A stretch of 64,000 nt of DNA. Origin: Glaciecola sp. HTCC2999. GTDB lineage: Bacteria; Pseudomonadota; Gammaproteobacteria; Enterobacterales; Alteromonadaceae. Both the position numbers and the translations under genes were made by a program. Below, one piece after another: positions 10,480 to 21,840 of the stretch. The stretch covers positions 1 through 64,000 of the forward strand of contig CATECQ010000061.1 in NCBI GenBank assembly GCA_949498985.1, given 5' to 3'. Under the pieces are notes generated by a model that worked only from the letters and a program-made list of their open reading frames with translations, made no database searches and was not told where the DNA came from. How positions within the stretch are numbered: the stretch's first letter is position 1; each line of letters starts with the position of its first letter.

Positions 10480-13116
10480 TTAACCCGTATTACGCATACC
10501 AATAGCGATACCCGTAATCGTTACCATCATTGCTTTTTCTAAGGCACTTAAATCTTGTTCATTTTCATGTTGTCGGATCCGTTTCAGTAACTCAATTTGA
10601 AGATAATGAAGGGGTTGTAAGTAATCTGCTCGAATGTGCATGGAGTTTAAACCTTGTGGATCATCTTGCATTAGGTTCGTCTTTTGAGTGATTTCTAATA
10701 AATCCATACGGCTTTGTTGCAATTCGTAACGAAGTGATTCACCAAAATGTTTCAACTCATCTTCTACTAACGCATCATCGTAAGCTTTAGCAATATTAAC
10801 GTCGGCTTTAGCAAATACCATGTCAAGCATCGATAAACGCGATTGAAAAAATGGCCACTGTGCAATCATTTCATCAATCGTTTCAGGTTCCTTTTGATAC
10901 GTTTTCATAACCGCACGCATTACCCCCAACCATGCAGGTAATACCAATCGAGTTTGGGCCCACGCAAATATCCAAGGGATAGCTCGCAGGCTCTCCACGC
11001 CACCGTGTGGATTTCGTTTAGCTGGGCGTGAGCCTAATGGCAACTTCCCAAGCTCTTGTTCGGGAGTCGCTTGCCTAAAGTACGGAACAAAGTCAGGATC
11101 AACACGGACAACGTGACGATAATTATCCCGTCCTTGAGCCGCCATTTCATCCAATACATCGCGCCATTTGAGTTTAGGAGCCGGTGGCGGAAACAATTTA
11201 GCTTCAATAATCGCACTGGCATAGATCCCTAAACTGCGCTTGGCAAGTGCTGGCATACCAAATTTATACCGAATGGTTTCACCTTGTTCCGTTACCCGGA
11301 AACCACCGTCGAGTGAACCTGGAGGTTGAGATAAAATGGCAGAGTGTGCGGGTAATCCTCCTCGACCAATGGTTCCGCCACGACCATGGAATAATGTCAG
11401 GGCTGTTTTATATTGATTACAAATTGAAACTAAGGCTTCTTGAGCGGTATATTGCGCCCATCCTGCAGCGAGTGCACCAGCATCTTTAGCAGAGTCAGAA
11501 TACCCAATCATAATATGTTGACCGTCTTCAAGACCATTACGATAACTGTCGATATTCAATAATTGTTGAATAACTGCGGGTGAGTGATTTAAATCATCTA
11601 ATGTTTCAAATAGGGGGGCAACAGACATAGGCCATGTGACTTTGCATTGCTGTAGTAAGAGTTGAACAGCTAGGACATCCGATGCATAACTTGCCATTGA
11701 GATAATATAAATACCAAATGCATTACGATTATTGGCTGCAATAGTGCGACAGGTGGCTAATACTTCTTGAACGTCTGCACTGGGCTGCCAATCAGTTTGC
11801 CAATCATTAGGTAATAAGGGACGTTTTGAACCTAGTTCTTTGGTTAAAAATGTAATTTTTTCTGTTTCGCTCCAATTATGATAATTACCCATGGATAAAT
11901 AATCACAAATCTCAGCGATTGCATCTGCATGACGACCTGAATCTTGGCGAATATCCAGTTTCAATAAATAGATCCCGAAACAATGCGCGCGACGGATAGT
12001 ATTGAGGAGCTCACCTTTAGCAGTTTGTTCCATGCCAGAATTAACTAAAGAGCGATAACATTGCATTAATGGTGTGAGGAGTGCTTCTTGTGAGTTGACC
12101 CATTGGCTTTCATCATATAAACGACCATTGAGTAAATTATCAATACCTTCTTTCGTTGCACGCAAACGTTTAACTAGGGGCTTTAATAATGCACGATAAG
12201 GTTCAGCCGAATTACCCACTAATTTGCGAACATGTTCATCGCATTTCCCCATGGATAATTCAACTTGTAATGCACTAATATCTTTAGCAAAAAGTTTTGC
12301 TGCACGGCGTCGAGCAAGATGCAGGACTGTTTGGGTGACTGTTGATGTGACGAATGGATTTCCATCACGGTCACCTCCCATCCAAGAACTGATCTGAACA
12401 GGTTGAGCATCTATTGGGAGTTTAATATTGTATTCTTGTTGGAGTTTCAGATCCAAATCCCGCATGAAATCAGGGATTGCATCCCACAGTGAGTTTTCAA
12501 TAACCGAGAACCCCCATGTTGCCTCATCAACAGGAGTTGGACGTCGGTCACGAATCTCTTCTGTATGCCAAGATTGTTCTACTAGATCTGCTATCCGCTC
12601 GATTAATTTTAATTTTTGCGCAGGATGTAAATGATCATTATGCTGTTGGCGTAAACATTCAGCTAACGCGGTATGCTTATGGATCATTGTACGACGAGTG
12701 ACTTCTGTAGGATGTGCCGTTAAGACTAAATCAATATGTAGATCATTAACCGCTTCATAAATGGCTTCTGGAGATTGACCTGCTTTACGCAAGTGTTCAA
12801 ATAACACCTCAACAGAATCATCAAGTTGCTTAGCGCTATTAAATTCTTGCTCGGCGATATTCGCAAGGTTTAAAAATTGCGCAAATGCACGCGCTACGAC
12901 GAGTAAACTATCTGTACTCATTTCATGGAATAATGACTGTAAAGCGACGTTAGCTTGACTATCGCCTTTGTGACCAGCGCGGCCATTAAGACGAATGGCC
13001 TCGATTTTATCCAACCATTCTTGACCGAGTTCGTGTTTAATTGTTTTTCCTAATAACTCACCAAGATCTTTTACGGTATGTTTGAGTTGCGCTTCAATAT
13101 GCGAAGAGTCTGGCAT
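10480..13116 (-). CDS. ppc: Phosphoenolpyruvate carboxylase
   Basis: LVLTAHPTEVTRRT, GGDRDGNPFVT, GYSDSAKDAGALAAGWAQY, FHGRGGTIGRGG, C-terminal MRNTG. Confidence 0.98.
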   Translation of the reverse strand: MPDSSHIEAQLKHTVKDLGELLGKTIKHELGQEWLDKIEAIRLNGRAGHKGDSQANVALQSLFHEMSTDSLLVVARAFAQFLNLANIAEQEFNSAKQLDDSVEVLFEHLRKAGQSPEAIYEAVNDLHIDLVLTAHPTEVTRRTMIHKHTALAECLRQQHNDHLHPAQKLKLIERIADLVEQSWHTEEIRDRRPTPVDEATWGFSVIENSLWDAIPDFMRDLDLKLQQEYNIKLPIDAQPVQISSWMGGDRDGNPFVTSTVTQTVLHLARRRAAKLFAKDISALQVELSMGKCDEHVRKLVGNSAEPYRALLKPLVKRLRATKEGIDNLLNGRLYDESQWVNSQEALLTPLMQCYRSLVNSGMEQTAKGELLNTIRRAHCFGIYLLKLDIRQDSGRHADAIAEICDYLSMGNYHNWSETEKITFLTKELGSKRPLLPNDWQTDWQPSADVQEVLATCRTIAANNRNAFGIYIISMASYASDVLAVQLLLQQCKVTWPMSVAPLFETLDDLNHSPAVIQQLLNIDSYRNGLEDGQHIMIGYSDSAKDAGALAAGWAQYTAQEALVSICNQYKTALTLFHGRGGTIGRGGLPAHSAILSQPPGSLDGGFRVTEQGETIRYKFGMPALAKRSLGIYASAIIEAKLFPPPAPKLKWRDVLDEMAAQGRDNYRHVVRVDPDFVPYFRQATPEQELGKLPLGSRPAKRNPHGGVESLRAIPWIFAWAQTRLVLPAWLGVMRAVMKTYQKEPETIDEMIAQWPFFQSRLSMLDMVFAKADVNIAKAYDDALVEDELKHFGESLRYELQQSRMDLLEITQKTNLMQDDPQGLNSMHIRADYLQPLHYLQIELLKRIRQHENEQDLSALEKAMMVTITGIAIGMRNTG

Positions 13117-13299
13117 CAGTCATGTTTCCTATTATTTGTAATAAATATGTCTAATATAACCTTACGAAATTTTACTTCAGCTGTCTAAAGCAAAGTGTCA
13201 TAAGATATAAAAATTACCCTACATTTATGCTATGATCACGTTTTTAAGGTTCTGCAAGTGTTATCTCGTAGGCCGAACATTTAACCTGCAGGAGTAAAC

Positions 13300-13917
13300 A
13301 TGGCAGATTTAACGACTATTGAAAGTCAAGCAAGTTACGGTATTGGTTTCCAAATGGGCCAGCAATTACAATCTAACCCATTTGATGGCTTGGCGCTTGA
13401 CGCGGTAATCAATGGTTTACAGGACGCTTTTGGCGGACAAGCCAGTGCTGTTGATAATGAAGCGTTAGGGGCAGCATTCAGCGAAATTCATAAACGTATG
13501 GAAGCTGAAAAAGCCAAAGAATTTGAAGGTGTGATTGCTGAGGCACAAGCTTACCTAGCGAAAAATGCCGAACGCGCTGAAGTGAACGTGACTGAATCGG
13601 GCCTACAATATGAAGTGATTAATTCTGGTGATGGTGATAAACCAACAGCGGCTTCTACAGTCCGTGTTGATTATCACGGTACCTTAATTAACGGTGATGT
13701 ATTTGATTCATCTTATGACCGTGGCCAACCAGCTGAATTTCCAGTAGGTGGCGTTATTAAAGGTTGGACCGAAGCTTTACAGCTTATGTCAGTAGGTGAT
13801 AAGTGGCGTTTAACCGTACCTTATGACTTAGCGTACGGAGAACAAGGTGCTGGCGGTGCAATTAAACCATACAGCACGTTAGTCTTTGATGTTGAGCTTC
13901 ACGCGATCATCGACTAA
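13300..13917 (+). CDS. fklB: FKBP-type peptidyl-prolyl cis-trans isomerase (FklB-like)
   Basis: SYGIGFQMGQQL N-terminal FKBP domain and VRVDYHGTLINGDVFDSSYDRGQPAEFPVGGVIKGWTEAL. Confidence 0.9.
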   Translation: MADLTTIESQASYGIGFQMGQQLQSNPFDGLALDAVINGLQDAFGGQASAVDNEALGAAFSEIHKRMEAEKAKEFEGVIAEAQAYLAKNAERAEVNVTESGLQYEVINSGDGDKPTAASTVRVDYHGTLINGDVFDSSYDRGQPAEFPVGGVIKGWTEALQLMSVGDKWRLTVPYDLAYGEQGAGGAIKPYSTLVFDVELHAIID

Positions 13918-13993
13918 GACATGTAAAGTTCGCTTTTACTGCGAGGTCATTTATTACATGCTAAATGGCACAGTAAATTGAGCGATAAATTAT

Positions 13994-14029
13994 GGGGTAT
14001 CAGTATTTTTACTGGTAGCCCCTTTTTTT
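13994..14029 (+). terminator. Rho-independent terminator after fklB
   Basis: GGGGTATCAGTA-TTTT-TACTGGTAGCCCC followed by a T tract. Confidence 0.8.
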
Positions 14030-14039
14030 GCCTAGATGA

Positions 14040-14056
14040 AACTGATTTGACCAGTT
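14040..14056 (+). promoter_or_regulatory. FadR-operator-like 17-mer upstream of fabV
   Basis: AACTGATTTGACCAGTT compared with the remembered FadR-type consensus AACTGGTCNGACCAGTT; differs at two defined positions. Confidence 0.5.
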
Positions 14057-14112
14057 GACTGGGCGCTGAGGTTTACAATGTGCCCAATTAAATTGGTAAA
14101 GGAAATATTGGA

Positions 14113-15300
14113 ATGGTCATCTCGCCAAAAGTACGTGGGTTTATCTGTACTAATGCACACCCGGTAGGCTGTGCTAAAAGTGTTGAAAATCAAATTGCGT
14201 ATGTCAAAGCTCAAGATTTATCTACAAATACGGCTGATGCGCCTAAAAACGTTTTAGTTATCGGCTGTTCAACCGGTTATGGTTTAGCATCACGTATTAC
14301 TGCAAGTTTTGGATATGGCGCGAATACCGTGGGTGTGTGTTTTGAAAAAGCCCCGACCGAACGTAAAACAGGCACGGCTGGCTGGTATAATACTGCTGCA
14401 TTTCACGCCCAAGCCAAAGTCGCAGGTATTCAAGCACATACCTTAAATGGTGATGCGTTTAGTAATGAATTAAAAGCCCAAACGATTGAAACGTTAAAAA
14501 ATACAATTGGTAAAGTGGATTTGATAGTTTATTCATTGGCTTCCCCGCGTCGAACTGATCCGCAAACTGGTGAAGTGTTTAAATCTACCCTTAAGCCTGT
14601 GGGTCAAGCCTACGAAACTAAAACTTATGATACGGACAAAGATCTTATTCATACCGTTGCTTTGGAACCGGCTTCTCAAGATGAAATTGATCACACCATT
14701 AAAGTGATGGGCGGTGAAGATTGGGAATTATGGATTAAAGCATTAGCCGAAGCCGATTTATTAGCGGAAGGCGCTAAAACGACAGCATATACATATATCG
14801 GTAAAAAATTAACCTGGCCAATCTACGGCTCTGCAACAATTGGTAAAGCAAAAGAAGACTTAGATCGTGCAGCGACTTCTATCAATTCTTTGTATGCTGA
14901 ATTGAATGTTGATGCTCATGTATCTTCGCTTAAAGCTTTAGTCACCCAAGCAAGTTCAGCCATTCCTGTAATGCCTTTGTACATTTCTTTAATTTATAAA
15001 GTTATGAAAGAAGAAGGGACGCATGAAGGTTGTATTGAGCAAATCGTAGGATTATTTACTGAGTGTTTATATAGTGGCGACGCGATATTAGATGAAATGA
15101 ATCGTTATCGTATGGATGGAAAAGAAACTAATGATGCAACACAGACAAAAATTGAGATGTTATGGCATCAAGTTACTCAAGAAAACTTCCACGAATTAAG
15201 TGATTATGCCGGTTATAATGCAGATTTCTTAAACTTATTTGGATTTGGTATTCATGGGGTCGACTATGAGGCCGACGTGGATCCACAGGTTGGATGGTAG
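14113..15300 (+). CDS. fabV: Enoyl-ACP/trans-2-enoyl-CoA reductase FabV
   Basis: MVISPKVRGFICTNAHPVGC, NVLVIGCSTGYGLASRI, WYNTAAFH, SLASPRRTDP, YSYIGKK-like motif (AYTYIGKKLTWPIYG). Confidence 0.96.
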   Translation: MVISPKVRGFICTNAHPVGCAKSVENQIAYVKAQDLSTNTADAPKNVLVIGCSTGYGLASRITASFGYGANTVGVCFEKAPTERKTGTAGWYNTAAFHAQAKVAGIQAHTLNGDAFSNELKAQTIETLKNTIGKVDLIVYSLASPRRTDPQTGEVFKSTLKPVGQAYETKTYDTDKDLIHTVALEPASQDEIDHTIKVMGGEDWELWIKALAEADLLAEGAKTTAYTYIGKKLTWPIYGSATIGKAKEDLDRAATSINSLYAELNVDAHVSSLKALVTQASSAIPVMPLYISLIYKVMKEEGTHEGCIEQIVGLFTECLYSGDAILDEMNRYRMDGKETNDATQTKIEMLWHQVTQENFHELSDYAGYNADFLNLFGFGIHGVDYEADVDPQVGW

Positions 15301-15349
15301 TCAAAATGTCGACCCAATACTAAAGTGTAACTAAAAGATCGAGATCTTG

Positions 15350-15376
15350 AATAAACCGCCTAAATGGCGGTTTATT
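15350..15376 (+). terminator. Terminator hairpin after fabV
   Basis: AATAAACCGCC-taaat-GGCGGTTTATT perfect stem. Confidence 0.7.
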
Positions 15377-15540
15377 TCCTTATACATCAGGCTTATATGA
15401 TGTTTAACACCTGTCACTGGCATCAAAATTGAACATACCAAAATTAGATTTCTTTAAAACTCCTAAACAATCTTCTGATAGACAATAGATTAACGTTGTA
15501 ATTTCCTTTATAATCCGTGCGCTTAAATGACATTTGTCTC

Positions 15541-15857
15541 AGGTGAACTTCACCTCAGTATGGGTAAGATAGATGCCATTATTTAGAAATCTGCTACAAA
15601 AAAGTAAGTCTCATACTTACTAACAACAATAATATTCAAGCAGCAAGATATTAATGCACCATTTTGATACCGGTGGCATTAAGCAAGATGATGGGATTGA
15701 CGCAGAATATTACCAGTCAATTAAGTGTTAATTCGCTTAACCGCGTGAACAATTTAAAACTAGTGAGACTGATTAGCCAAGTCATTCGATGCCTGTAGCG
15801 GTATTGGGTAAGTATGTTTTGGCTAATCAGTATCTAAACAGAGTAGTGTAATTGCTT
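15541..15857 (+). promoter_or_regulatory. Candidate structured 5' leader of the nqr operon
   Basis: Series of inverted repeats: AGGTGAA-c-TTCACCT (15541-15555), AGTAAGT-ctcat-ACTTACT (15603-15621), AATGC(c)ACC...GGTGGCATT (15653-15680), ACTGATTAGCCAA...TTGGCTAATCAGT (15768-15831). TATAAT at 15509-15514 lies upstream. Confidence 0.45.
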
Positions 15858-17201
15858 ATGTTAAATAAAATAAAGAAAGGGCTAGACCTTCCTATTTCAG
15901 GCGCACCGGAGCAACAGATTCAATCTGGAAATGTTGTTACTCAAGTGGCTGTTTTGGGTGAGGAATATATTGGCATGCGTCCAACAATGCATGTCCAAGT
16001 CGGTGATTCAGTGAAACAAGGCCAAGTACTTTTTGAAGATAAAAAGAATCTTGGTGTGAAATTTACTGCACCTGCATCAGGTCAAATCACTGCGGTTAAT
16101 CGTGGTGCCAAACGTGTTTTACAGTCAGTGGTGATTGACGTCGCCGGTGACGAGAAAGAAACGTTTGAAAAATTTGCAGCTGACAAATTATCAGGTGTTG
16201 CGCGAGAACAGGTACAATCTCAGCTAGTAGACTCTGGTCTATGGACTGCATTACGTACTCGTCCGTTTAGTAAAATCCCTGAAATTGGCAGTGTACCCAA
16301 TTCAATTTTTGTTTCTGCAATGGATACCAATCCATTAGCAGCTGATCCATCTGTGATTATTGCTGCTCGAAATGATGATTTTGTTAACGGTTTAAATGTC
16401 TTAACTAATCTCACCGATGGTAAGTTATTTGTGACTAAGGCTCCTGGAGCGACGGTCAATACGGGTAATGCTAAAGTTGATGTGCATGAGTTTGCAGGCC
16501 CACACCCAGCTGGCCTAGTTGGGACTCACATTCATACGCTTGATCCAGTTGGACCGAGTAAGAAAGTATGGCATATCAACTATCAAGACGTAATTGCAGT
16601 TGGTGCATTATTTACGACCGGCGAGATTGATAATTCACGTGTCGTCGCGATTGGTGGCCCAGTAGCGAAAAAGCCTCGATTAGTGACTACTATTTTAGGT
16701 GCATCTTTAGAGCAGTTAGTGGCAAATGAGAGCACTGAGGAATCTGTTCGTGTGATTTCAGGCTCAGTGCTAAACGGTACCCGTGCAAGCGGTCCTAATG
16801 CATACCTTGGACGTTATCATGTTCAAGTCTCTTTAATTAAAGAAGACAAAGAAAAGAAACTGTTTGGTTGGATTATGCCTGGTAGTAACCAACATTCAAT
16901 TACTCGTGCTTATTTAGGTCACCTAAATACCAAGCGTTTATTTGATATGACTTCAACAACTAATGGTTCTGACCGTTCTATGGTACCAATTGGTAACTAC
17001 GAGCGTATTATGCCGTTAGATGTATTACCAACTTTATTATTACGTGACATCATTTCCGGTGACACTGATGGCGCTCAAACGCTGGGTGCTCTGGAACTGG
17101 ATGAAGAAGATTTGGCTTTATGTTCATATGTTTGCCCAGGCAAATATAACTATGGTCCAATTTTACGTGATTGTTTAACTAAAATTGAACAAGAGGGTTA
17201 A
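15858..17201 (+). CDS. nqrA: Na+-translocating NADH-quinone reductase subunit A
   Basis: [15 protein letters not shown]...; first gene of the complete nqrABCDEF cluster. ATG at 15858 preferred over TTG at 15852. Confidence 0.97.
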   Translation: MLNKIKKGLDLPISGAPEQQIQSGNVVTQVAVLGEEYIGMRPTMHVQVGDSVKQGQVLFEDKKNLGVKFTAPASGQITAVNRGAKRVLQSVVIDVAGDEKETFEKFAADKLSGVAREQVQSQLVDSGLWTALRTRPFSKIPEIGSVPNSIFVSAMDTNPLAADPSVIIAARNDDFVNGLNVLTNLTDGKLFVTKAPGATVNTGNAKVDVHEFAGPHPAGLVGTHIHTLDPVGPSKKVWHINYQDVIAVGALFTTGEIDNSRVVAIGGPVAKKPRLVTTILGASLEQLVANESTEESVRVISGSVLNGTRASGPNAYLGRYHVQVSLIKEDKEKKLFGWIMPGSNQHSITRAYLGHLNTKRLFDMTSTTNGSDRSMVPIGNYERIMPLDVLPTLLLRDIISGDTDGAQTLGALELDEEDLALCSYVCPGKYNYGPILRDCLTKIEQEG

Positions 17202-17204
17202 GAA

Positions 17205-18413
17205 ATGGGTTTAAAAGCATTTTTAGAAAAAATCGAGCCGGATTTTGAGCCAGGCGGTAAACATGAAAAGTTCTACGCGTTGTATGAAGCCGCGGCGACA
17301 ATTTTCTATACTCCAGGTAAAGTTAACCCGTCTTCAACTCACGTTAAAGACAGCATCGATTTAAAACGTATTATGATTATGGTGTGGATGGCAACATTCC
17401 CAGCCATGTTTTATGGTATGTACAATATTGGTGCCCAAGCACATGAAGCGATTTTAGCTGGCGCGGGTACGTTACCAGACATGTGGCAAGCCGCATTGTT
17501 TACTGCATTGGGTGGTTCGTTAGGCACTGCTGATGTGGGTGGTTTATCATTATTCTTCTATGGGGCGTGTTTCTTCCTACCTATCTATGCAACGACGTTC
17601 GTTGTTGGGGGGTTCTGGGAAGTATTATTTGCATCCGTAAGAAAGCACGAAGTGAATGAAGGTTTCTTCGTCACCTCGGTGCTCTTTGCATTAACTTTAC
17701 CAGCAACGATTCCGCTGTGGCAAGTGGCTTTAGGGATTACGTTTGGTGTTGTCATCGCTAAGGAAGTTTTCGGTGGTACTGGTCGTAATTTCTTAAATCC
17801 AGCATTATCAGGTCGTGCATTCTTATACTTCGCTTACCCTGCAAATATGTCAGGTGACCAAGTATGGGTAGCCGCGGATGGTTATTCAGGTGCTACATGG
17901 TTATCTCAAGCTGCCATCGGGAACATGGATTATAGTAACATGTCTCTGTGGTTGGATTCCTTCTTCGGTAACATTCCAGGTTCTGCTGGTGAAGTATCGA
18001 CACTCGCGATTATGCTCGGTGGTCTATTTATTATTTACTTGCGAATAGCAAGCTGGCGTATTGTTTTAGGTGGCATTTTAGGTGTCGTTTTCTTATCAAG
18101 CTTACTCAATATAATTGGTAGTGATACAAATTCTATGATGGCAATGCCTTGGTATTGGCACATGGTTATTGGTGGTATGGCATTTGGTTTATTCTTTATG
18201 GCGACTGACCCTGTATCAGCTTCATTTACAAACAGTGGGAAATGGGCATATGGCTTCTTTATCGGGTTCATGACCGTCGTAGTACGTGTTCTAAACCCTG
18301 CGTTCCCAGAAGGTATTATGCTTGCCATTTTATTTGCCAACTTGTGGGCGCCGTTATTCGATTATTTCGTCGCACAAAGCAATATTAAGCGGAGGGTCGC
18401 TCGTGTCGGCTAA
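17205..18413 (+). CDS. nqrB: Na+-translocating NADH-quinone reductase subunit B
   Basis: NqrB/RnfD family; includes the [11 protein letters not shown]-attachment region. Confidence 0.97.
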   Translation: MGLKAFLEKIEPDFEPGGKHEKFYALYEAAATIFYTPGKVNPSSTHVKDSIDLKRIMIMVWMATFPAMFYGMYNIGAQAHEAILAGAGTLPDMWQAALFTALGGSLGTADVGGLSLFFYGACFFLPIYATTFVVGGFWEVLFASVRKHEVNEGFFVTSVLFALTLPATIPLWQVALGITFGVVIAKEVFGGTGRNFLNPALSGRAFLYFAYPANMSGDQVWVAADGYSGATWLSQAAIGNMDYSNMSLWLDSFFGNIPGSAGEVSTLAIMLGGLFIIYLRIASWRIVLGGILGVVFLSSLLNIIGSDTNSMMAMPWYWHMVIGGMAFGLFFMATDPVSASFTNSGKWAYGFFIGFMTVVVRVLNPAFPEGIMLAILFANLWAPLFDYFVAQSNIKRRVARVG

Positions 18414-19173
18414 AAAAGAAACCTTAGGAAAAACAGTCGGCGTTGTACTGGCTGTTTGTTTAGTATGTTCAATCATTGTATCTGGTGCATCAGTAGGCTT
18501 ACGAGCTCAACAGAACACCAATGCTGCATTGGATAAAAAATCAAATATATTAACTGCAGCTGGCTTATTAGAGCAGGCTGGTACGGACATTACAGGTACT
18601 TATTCAAAATTTGTTGAAGAACGTTTTGTAGATTTAAGTACTGGAGAATATGTTGACAATCCTGCACAAGGGACTGGTAAGGCATATGATATGTACGGTA
18701 AAGTTTCTAAAGCAAAAGATACCAGCTCTTCAGTTGAAGAGAATGTGGGTTTCTCTCGTCGTGCTAACATCGCCAATATTTATCATATTAAAGATGAAGC
18801 AGGTAATGTGTCTCGTGTGATTTTACCGATACACGGAAGCGGGCTGTGGGATTTAATGTATGGTTTCTTGGCGCTTGATGCCGATGGAAATACTATTCGT
18901 GAGCTAGTGTATTACCAACATAAGGAAACGCCAGGGTTAGGAGGCGAGATCCAGAATCCAGCTTGGCAAGCACTGTGGAATGGTAAGCAATTATTTGCAG
19001 ATGGCGAAGTGGCTATTCAAGTGAAAAAGCAAGCAGGTAAAGATGACCCTTATGCGGTTGATGCTTTATCAGGCGCAACACTTACGAGTAACGGCGTACA
19101 AAATACATTGTCTTATTGGGCAGGTGAGAATGGCTTTGGTCCATACTTACAGCGCCAAGCATGGAAATCATAG
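18403..19173 (+). CDS. nqrC: Na+-translocating NADH-quinone reductase subunit C
   Basis: GTG start at 18403 ([13 protein letters not shown]) overlaps the nqrB end; FMN-binding SGATLTS motif. Confidence 0.96.
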   Translation: MSAKKETLGKTVGVVLAVCLVCSIIVSGASVGLRAQQNTNAALDKKSNILTAAGLLEQAGTDITGTYSKFVEERFVDLSTGEYVDNPAQGTGKAYDMYGKVSKAKDTSSSVEENVGFSRRANIANIYHIKDEAGNVSRVILPIHGSGLWDLMYGFLALDADGNTIRELVYYQHKETPGLGGEIQNPAWQALWNGKQLFADGEVAIQVKKQAGKDDPYAVDALSGATLTSNGVQNTLSYWAGENGFGPYLQRQAWKS

Positions 19174-19182
19174 GGGGCTATC

Positions 19183-19815
19183 ATGGCTGATATAAAAGAA
19201 ATGAAAAAAGCCCTCACGGGTCCAATCGTTGATTCAAACCCAATTGCATTACACGTACTCGGTATTTGTTCTGCGTTGGCAATCACTACTAAATTAGAAA
19301 CTGCCTTAGTTATGTCCTTAGCATTAACGACAGTGACTGCTTTTTCTAACTTATTTATCTCACTTATTCGCAATCAGATCCCTTCGAGTGTGCGTATCAT
19401 CATTCAAATGACGATTATTGCATCTTTAGTTATCGTTGTTGACCAAGTGTTAAAAGCTTATTCATATGAAATATCGAAACAACTATCGGTATTTGTTGGA
19501 TTAATTATTACCAACTGTATCGTAATGGGTCGTGCAGAGGCCTATGCAATGAAGTCACCGCCTATGATGAGTTTCTTAGACGGGATTGGTAATGGATTAG
19601 GATATTCATTCATCTTAATCGTTATCGGTACCATTAAGGAACTGTTTGGTTTTGGTACGATTCTGGGTTTTGAAATTTTGCCACTCGTTACAAATGGCGG
19701 TTGGTATCAAGGTAATGGACTATTGATTCTACCATTCAGTTCATTCTTCTTAATTGGCGGTATGATTTGGTTTATCCGTACCATTCGTCCAGAACAAGTT
19801 GAGCCTAAGGATTAA
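19183..19815 (+). CDS. nqrD: Na+-translocating NADH-quinone reductase subunit D
   Basis: NqrD/RnfE membrane subunit; operon context. Confidence 0.97.
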   Translation: MADIKEMKKALTGPIVDSNPIALHVLGICSALAITTKLETALVMSLALTTVTAFSNLFISLIRNQIPSSVRIIIQMTIIASLVIVVDQVLKAYSYEISKQLSVFVGLIITNCIVMGRAEAYAMKSPPMMSFLDGIGNGLGYSFILIVIGTIKELFGFGTILGFEILPLVTNGGWYQGNGLLILPFSSFFLIGGMIWFIRTIRPEQVEPKD

Positions 19816-19817
19816 TC

Positions 19818-20426
19818 ATGGAACATTATTTAGGATTGTTAGTACGTTCAATTTTTGTTGAAAATATGGCGTTATCATTATTTTTAGGTATGTGTACATT
19901 CTTAGCTGTATCTAAGAAAGTATCGACTTCAATGGGCTTAGGTGTTGCGGTAATTGTTGTACTGGGTATATCTGTACCAGTAAACCAAATTATTTATACC
20001 AATATCTTAGCGCCTGGTGCGTTAACGTGGGCTGGTTTCCCTGATGCGGATTTAAGCTTTTTAAGCTTCTTAACCTTCATCGGCGTAATCGCAGCATTGG
20101 TTCAAATCTTAGAAATGAGTTTGGATAAATTTTTCCCTGCGTTATACAACGCGCTTGGAATTTTCTTACCCTTAATTACCGTTAACTGTGCAATTTTTGG
20201 TGGTGTGGCATTTGCGGTCCAACGTGAATATAACATTACAGAAAGTATTGTATATGGTGTAGGAAGTGGTATTGGTTGGGCGATTGCTATTGTACTATTA
20301 GCAGCAGTACGAGAAAAATTAAAGTATGCTGATATGCCAGATGGTATTCGTGGATTAGGTTCTGTATTCATGATTGCTGGTTTAATGGCATTAGGTTTCC
20401 AGTCATTTACCGGTATTGCGATTTAA
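19818..20426 (+). CDS. nqrE: Na+-translocating NADH-quinone reductase subunit E
   Basis: NqrE/RnfA membrane subunit; operon context. Confidence 0.97.
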   Translation: MEHYLGLLVRSIFVENMALSLFLGMCTFLAVSKKVSTSMGLGVAVIVVLGISVPVNQIIYTNILAPGALTWAGFPDADLSFLSFLTFIGVIAALVQILEMSLDKFFPALYNALGIFLPLITVNCAIFGGVAFAVQREYNITESIVYGVGSGIGWAIAIVLLAAVREKLKYADMPDGIRGLGSVFMIAGLMALGFQSFTGIAI

Positions 20427-20445
20427 GCCCTAGAGGAGCAATGAT

Positions 20446-21678
20446 ATGAATCAAATTGAAATTTATTTAGGCGTAGGTATGTTCATTGCGATCGTACTCG
20501 CGTTAGTTTTCATCATCATGTTTGCCAAGTCTAAATTGGTAGCTGAGGGTGATGTGCAAATCTTAGTCAACGGTGATCCAGAGAAAGCGATCACAGCTTC
20601 TCCAGGTGGCAAGCTATTAGGTGCACTAGCGGATTCTGGTATTTTCGTTTCATCTGCTTGTGGTGGTGGTGGTTCTTGTGGCCAATGCCATGTTCACATT
20701 AAAGCGGGTGGGGGCGAGATTTTACCTACAGAACTTGATCACATTTCCAAACGTGATGCAAAAGACGGTTTACGTCTGTCTTGCCAGGTAGCAATCAAGC
20801 AAGATATGGAAATTGAATTACCTGAAGAAATCTTTGGTGTGAAGAAGTGGGAATGTGAAGTTATTTCTAATAATAACGAAGCGACCTTTATCAAAGAACT
20901 AAAATTAGCTATTCCTGATGGTGAAAGTGTGCCATTCCGTGCAGGCGGTTATATCCAAATTGAGGCACCCCCTCATCATATAAAATATTCTGATTTTGAT
21001 GTGCCTGATGAGTATCGTCCAGATTGGAATCACTTCGGCTTTTTTGACGTGGAATCTAAAGTGGACGAAGAAACTATTCGTGCATATTCAATGGCAAACT
21101 ATCCAGAAGAAGAAGGCATTATTATGTTGAATGTGCGTATTGCTACGCCGCCACCAAATAATTTAAGCTTGCCTGCAGGTAAAATGTCATCATTTATCTG
21201 GTCTTTGAAAGAAGGCGATAAAGTGACTATTTCGGGTCCATTTGGTGAATTCTTCGCTAAAGATACTGATGCGGAAATGGTCTTTGTTGGTGGTGGTGCA
21301 GGTATGGCACCAATGCGTTCACATATCTTCGATCAACTTCGCCGTATTAAAACAAATCGTAAGATGTCTTTCTGGTATGGTGCACGTAGTAAACGTGAAA
21401 TGTTCTATGTTGAAGATTTTGATATGTTAGCTGCGGAGAACGATAATTTTGATTGGCATGTGGCTCTCTCTGATCCACAACCAGAAGATAACTGGGAAGG
21501 CGATACCGGTTTTATTCATAACGTGTTATTAGAAAATTATCTGAAGGATCATCCAGCACCAGAAGATTGTGAGTTCTACATGTGTGGTCCTCCTATGATG
21601 AATGCTGCGGTCATAAACATGTTAAAAGATTTAGGTGTAGAAGACGAAAACATCATGTTAGATGATTTCGGTGGCTAG
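20446..21678 (+). CDS. nqrF: Na+-translocating NADH-quinone reductase subunit F
   Basis: 2Fe-2[11 protein letters not shown] and FAD/NADH domains; C-terminal MLDDFGG. Confidence 0.98.
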   Translation: MNQIEIYLGVGMFIAIVLALVFIIMFAKSKLVAEGDVQILVNGDPEKAITASPGGKLLGALADSGIFVSSACGGGGSCGQCHVHIKAGGGEILPTELDHISKRDAKDGLRLSCQVAIKQDMEIELPEEIFGVKKWECEVISNNNEATFIKELKLAIPDGESVPFRAGGYIQIEAPPHHIKYSDFDVPDEYRPDWNHFGFFDVESKVDEETIRAYSMANYPEEEGIIMLNVRIATPPPNNLSLPAGKMSSFIWSLKEGDKVTISGPFGEFFAKDTDAEMVFVGGGAGMAPMRSHIFDQLRRIKTNRKMSFWYGARSKREMFYVEDFDMLAAENDNFDWHVALSDPQPEDNWEGDTGFIHNVLLENYLKDHPAPEDCEFYMCGPPMMNAAVINMLKDLGVEDENIMLDDFGG

Positions 21679-21700
21679 CTTCCTGAAAACTGTTCAAATA

Positions 21701-21727
21701 AAAAGGGACCTTTAGGTTCCTTTTTTT
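21701..21727 (+). terminator. Terminator after nqrF
   Basis: AAAGGGACC-ttta-GGTTCC followed by seven T. Confidence 0.8.
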
Positions 21728-21840
21728 ATGTTTAAAGCAATATATCGAAAATAATATACAGACTACTAGTTTACAGATTTGTCATACCCAGTTAGTTTGT
21801 GAGATATAATAGTACTATAGATAGAAAAGGTGGATGTAAG

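Noticed and set aside
12428-12701. Plus-strand ORFs (68 and 61 aa) inside ppc
   Set aside because: Antisense to ppc and mutually overlapping; no domain similarity.
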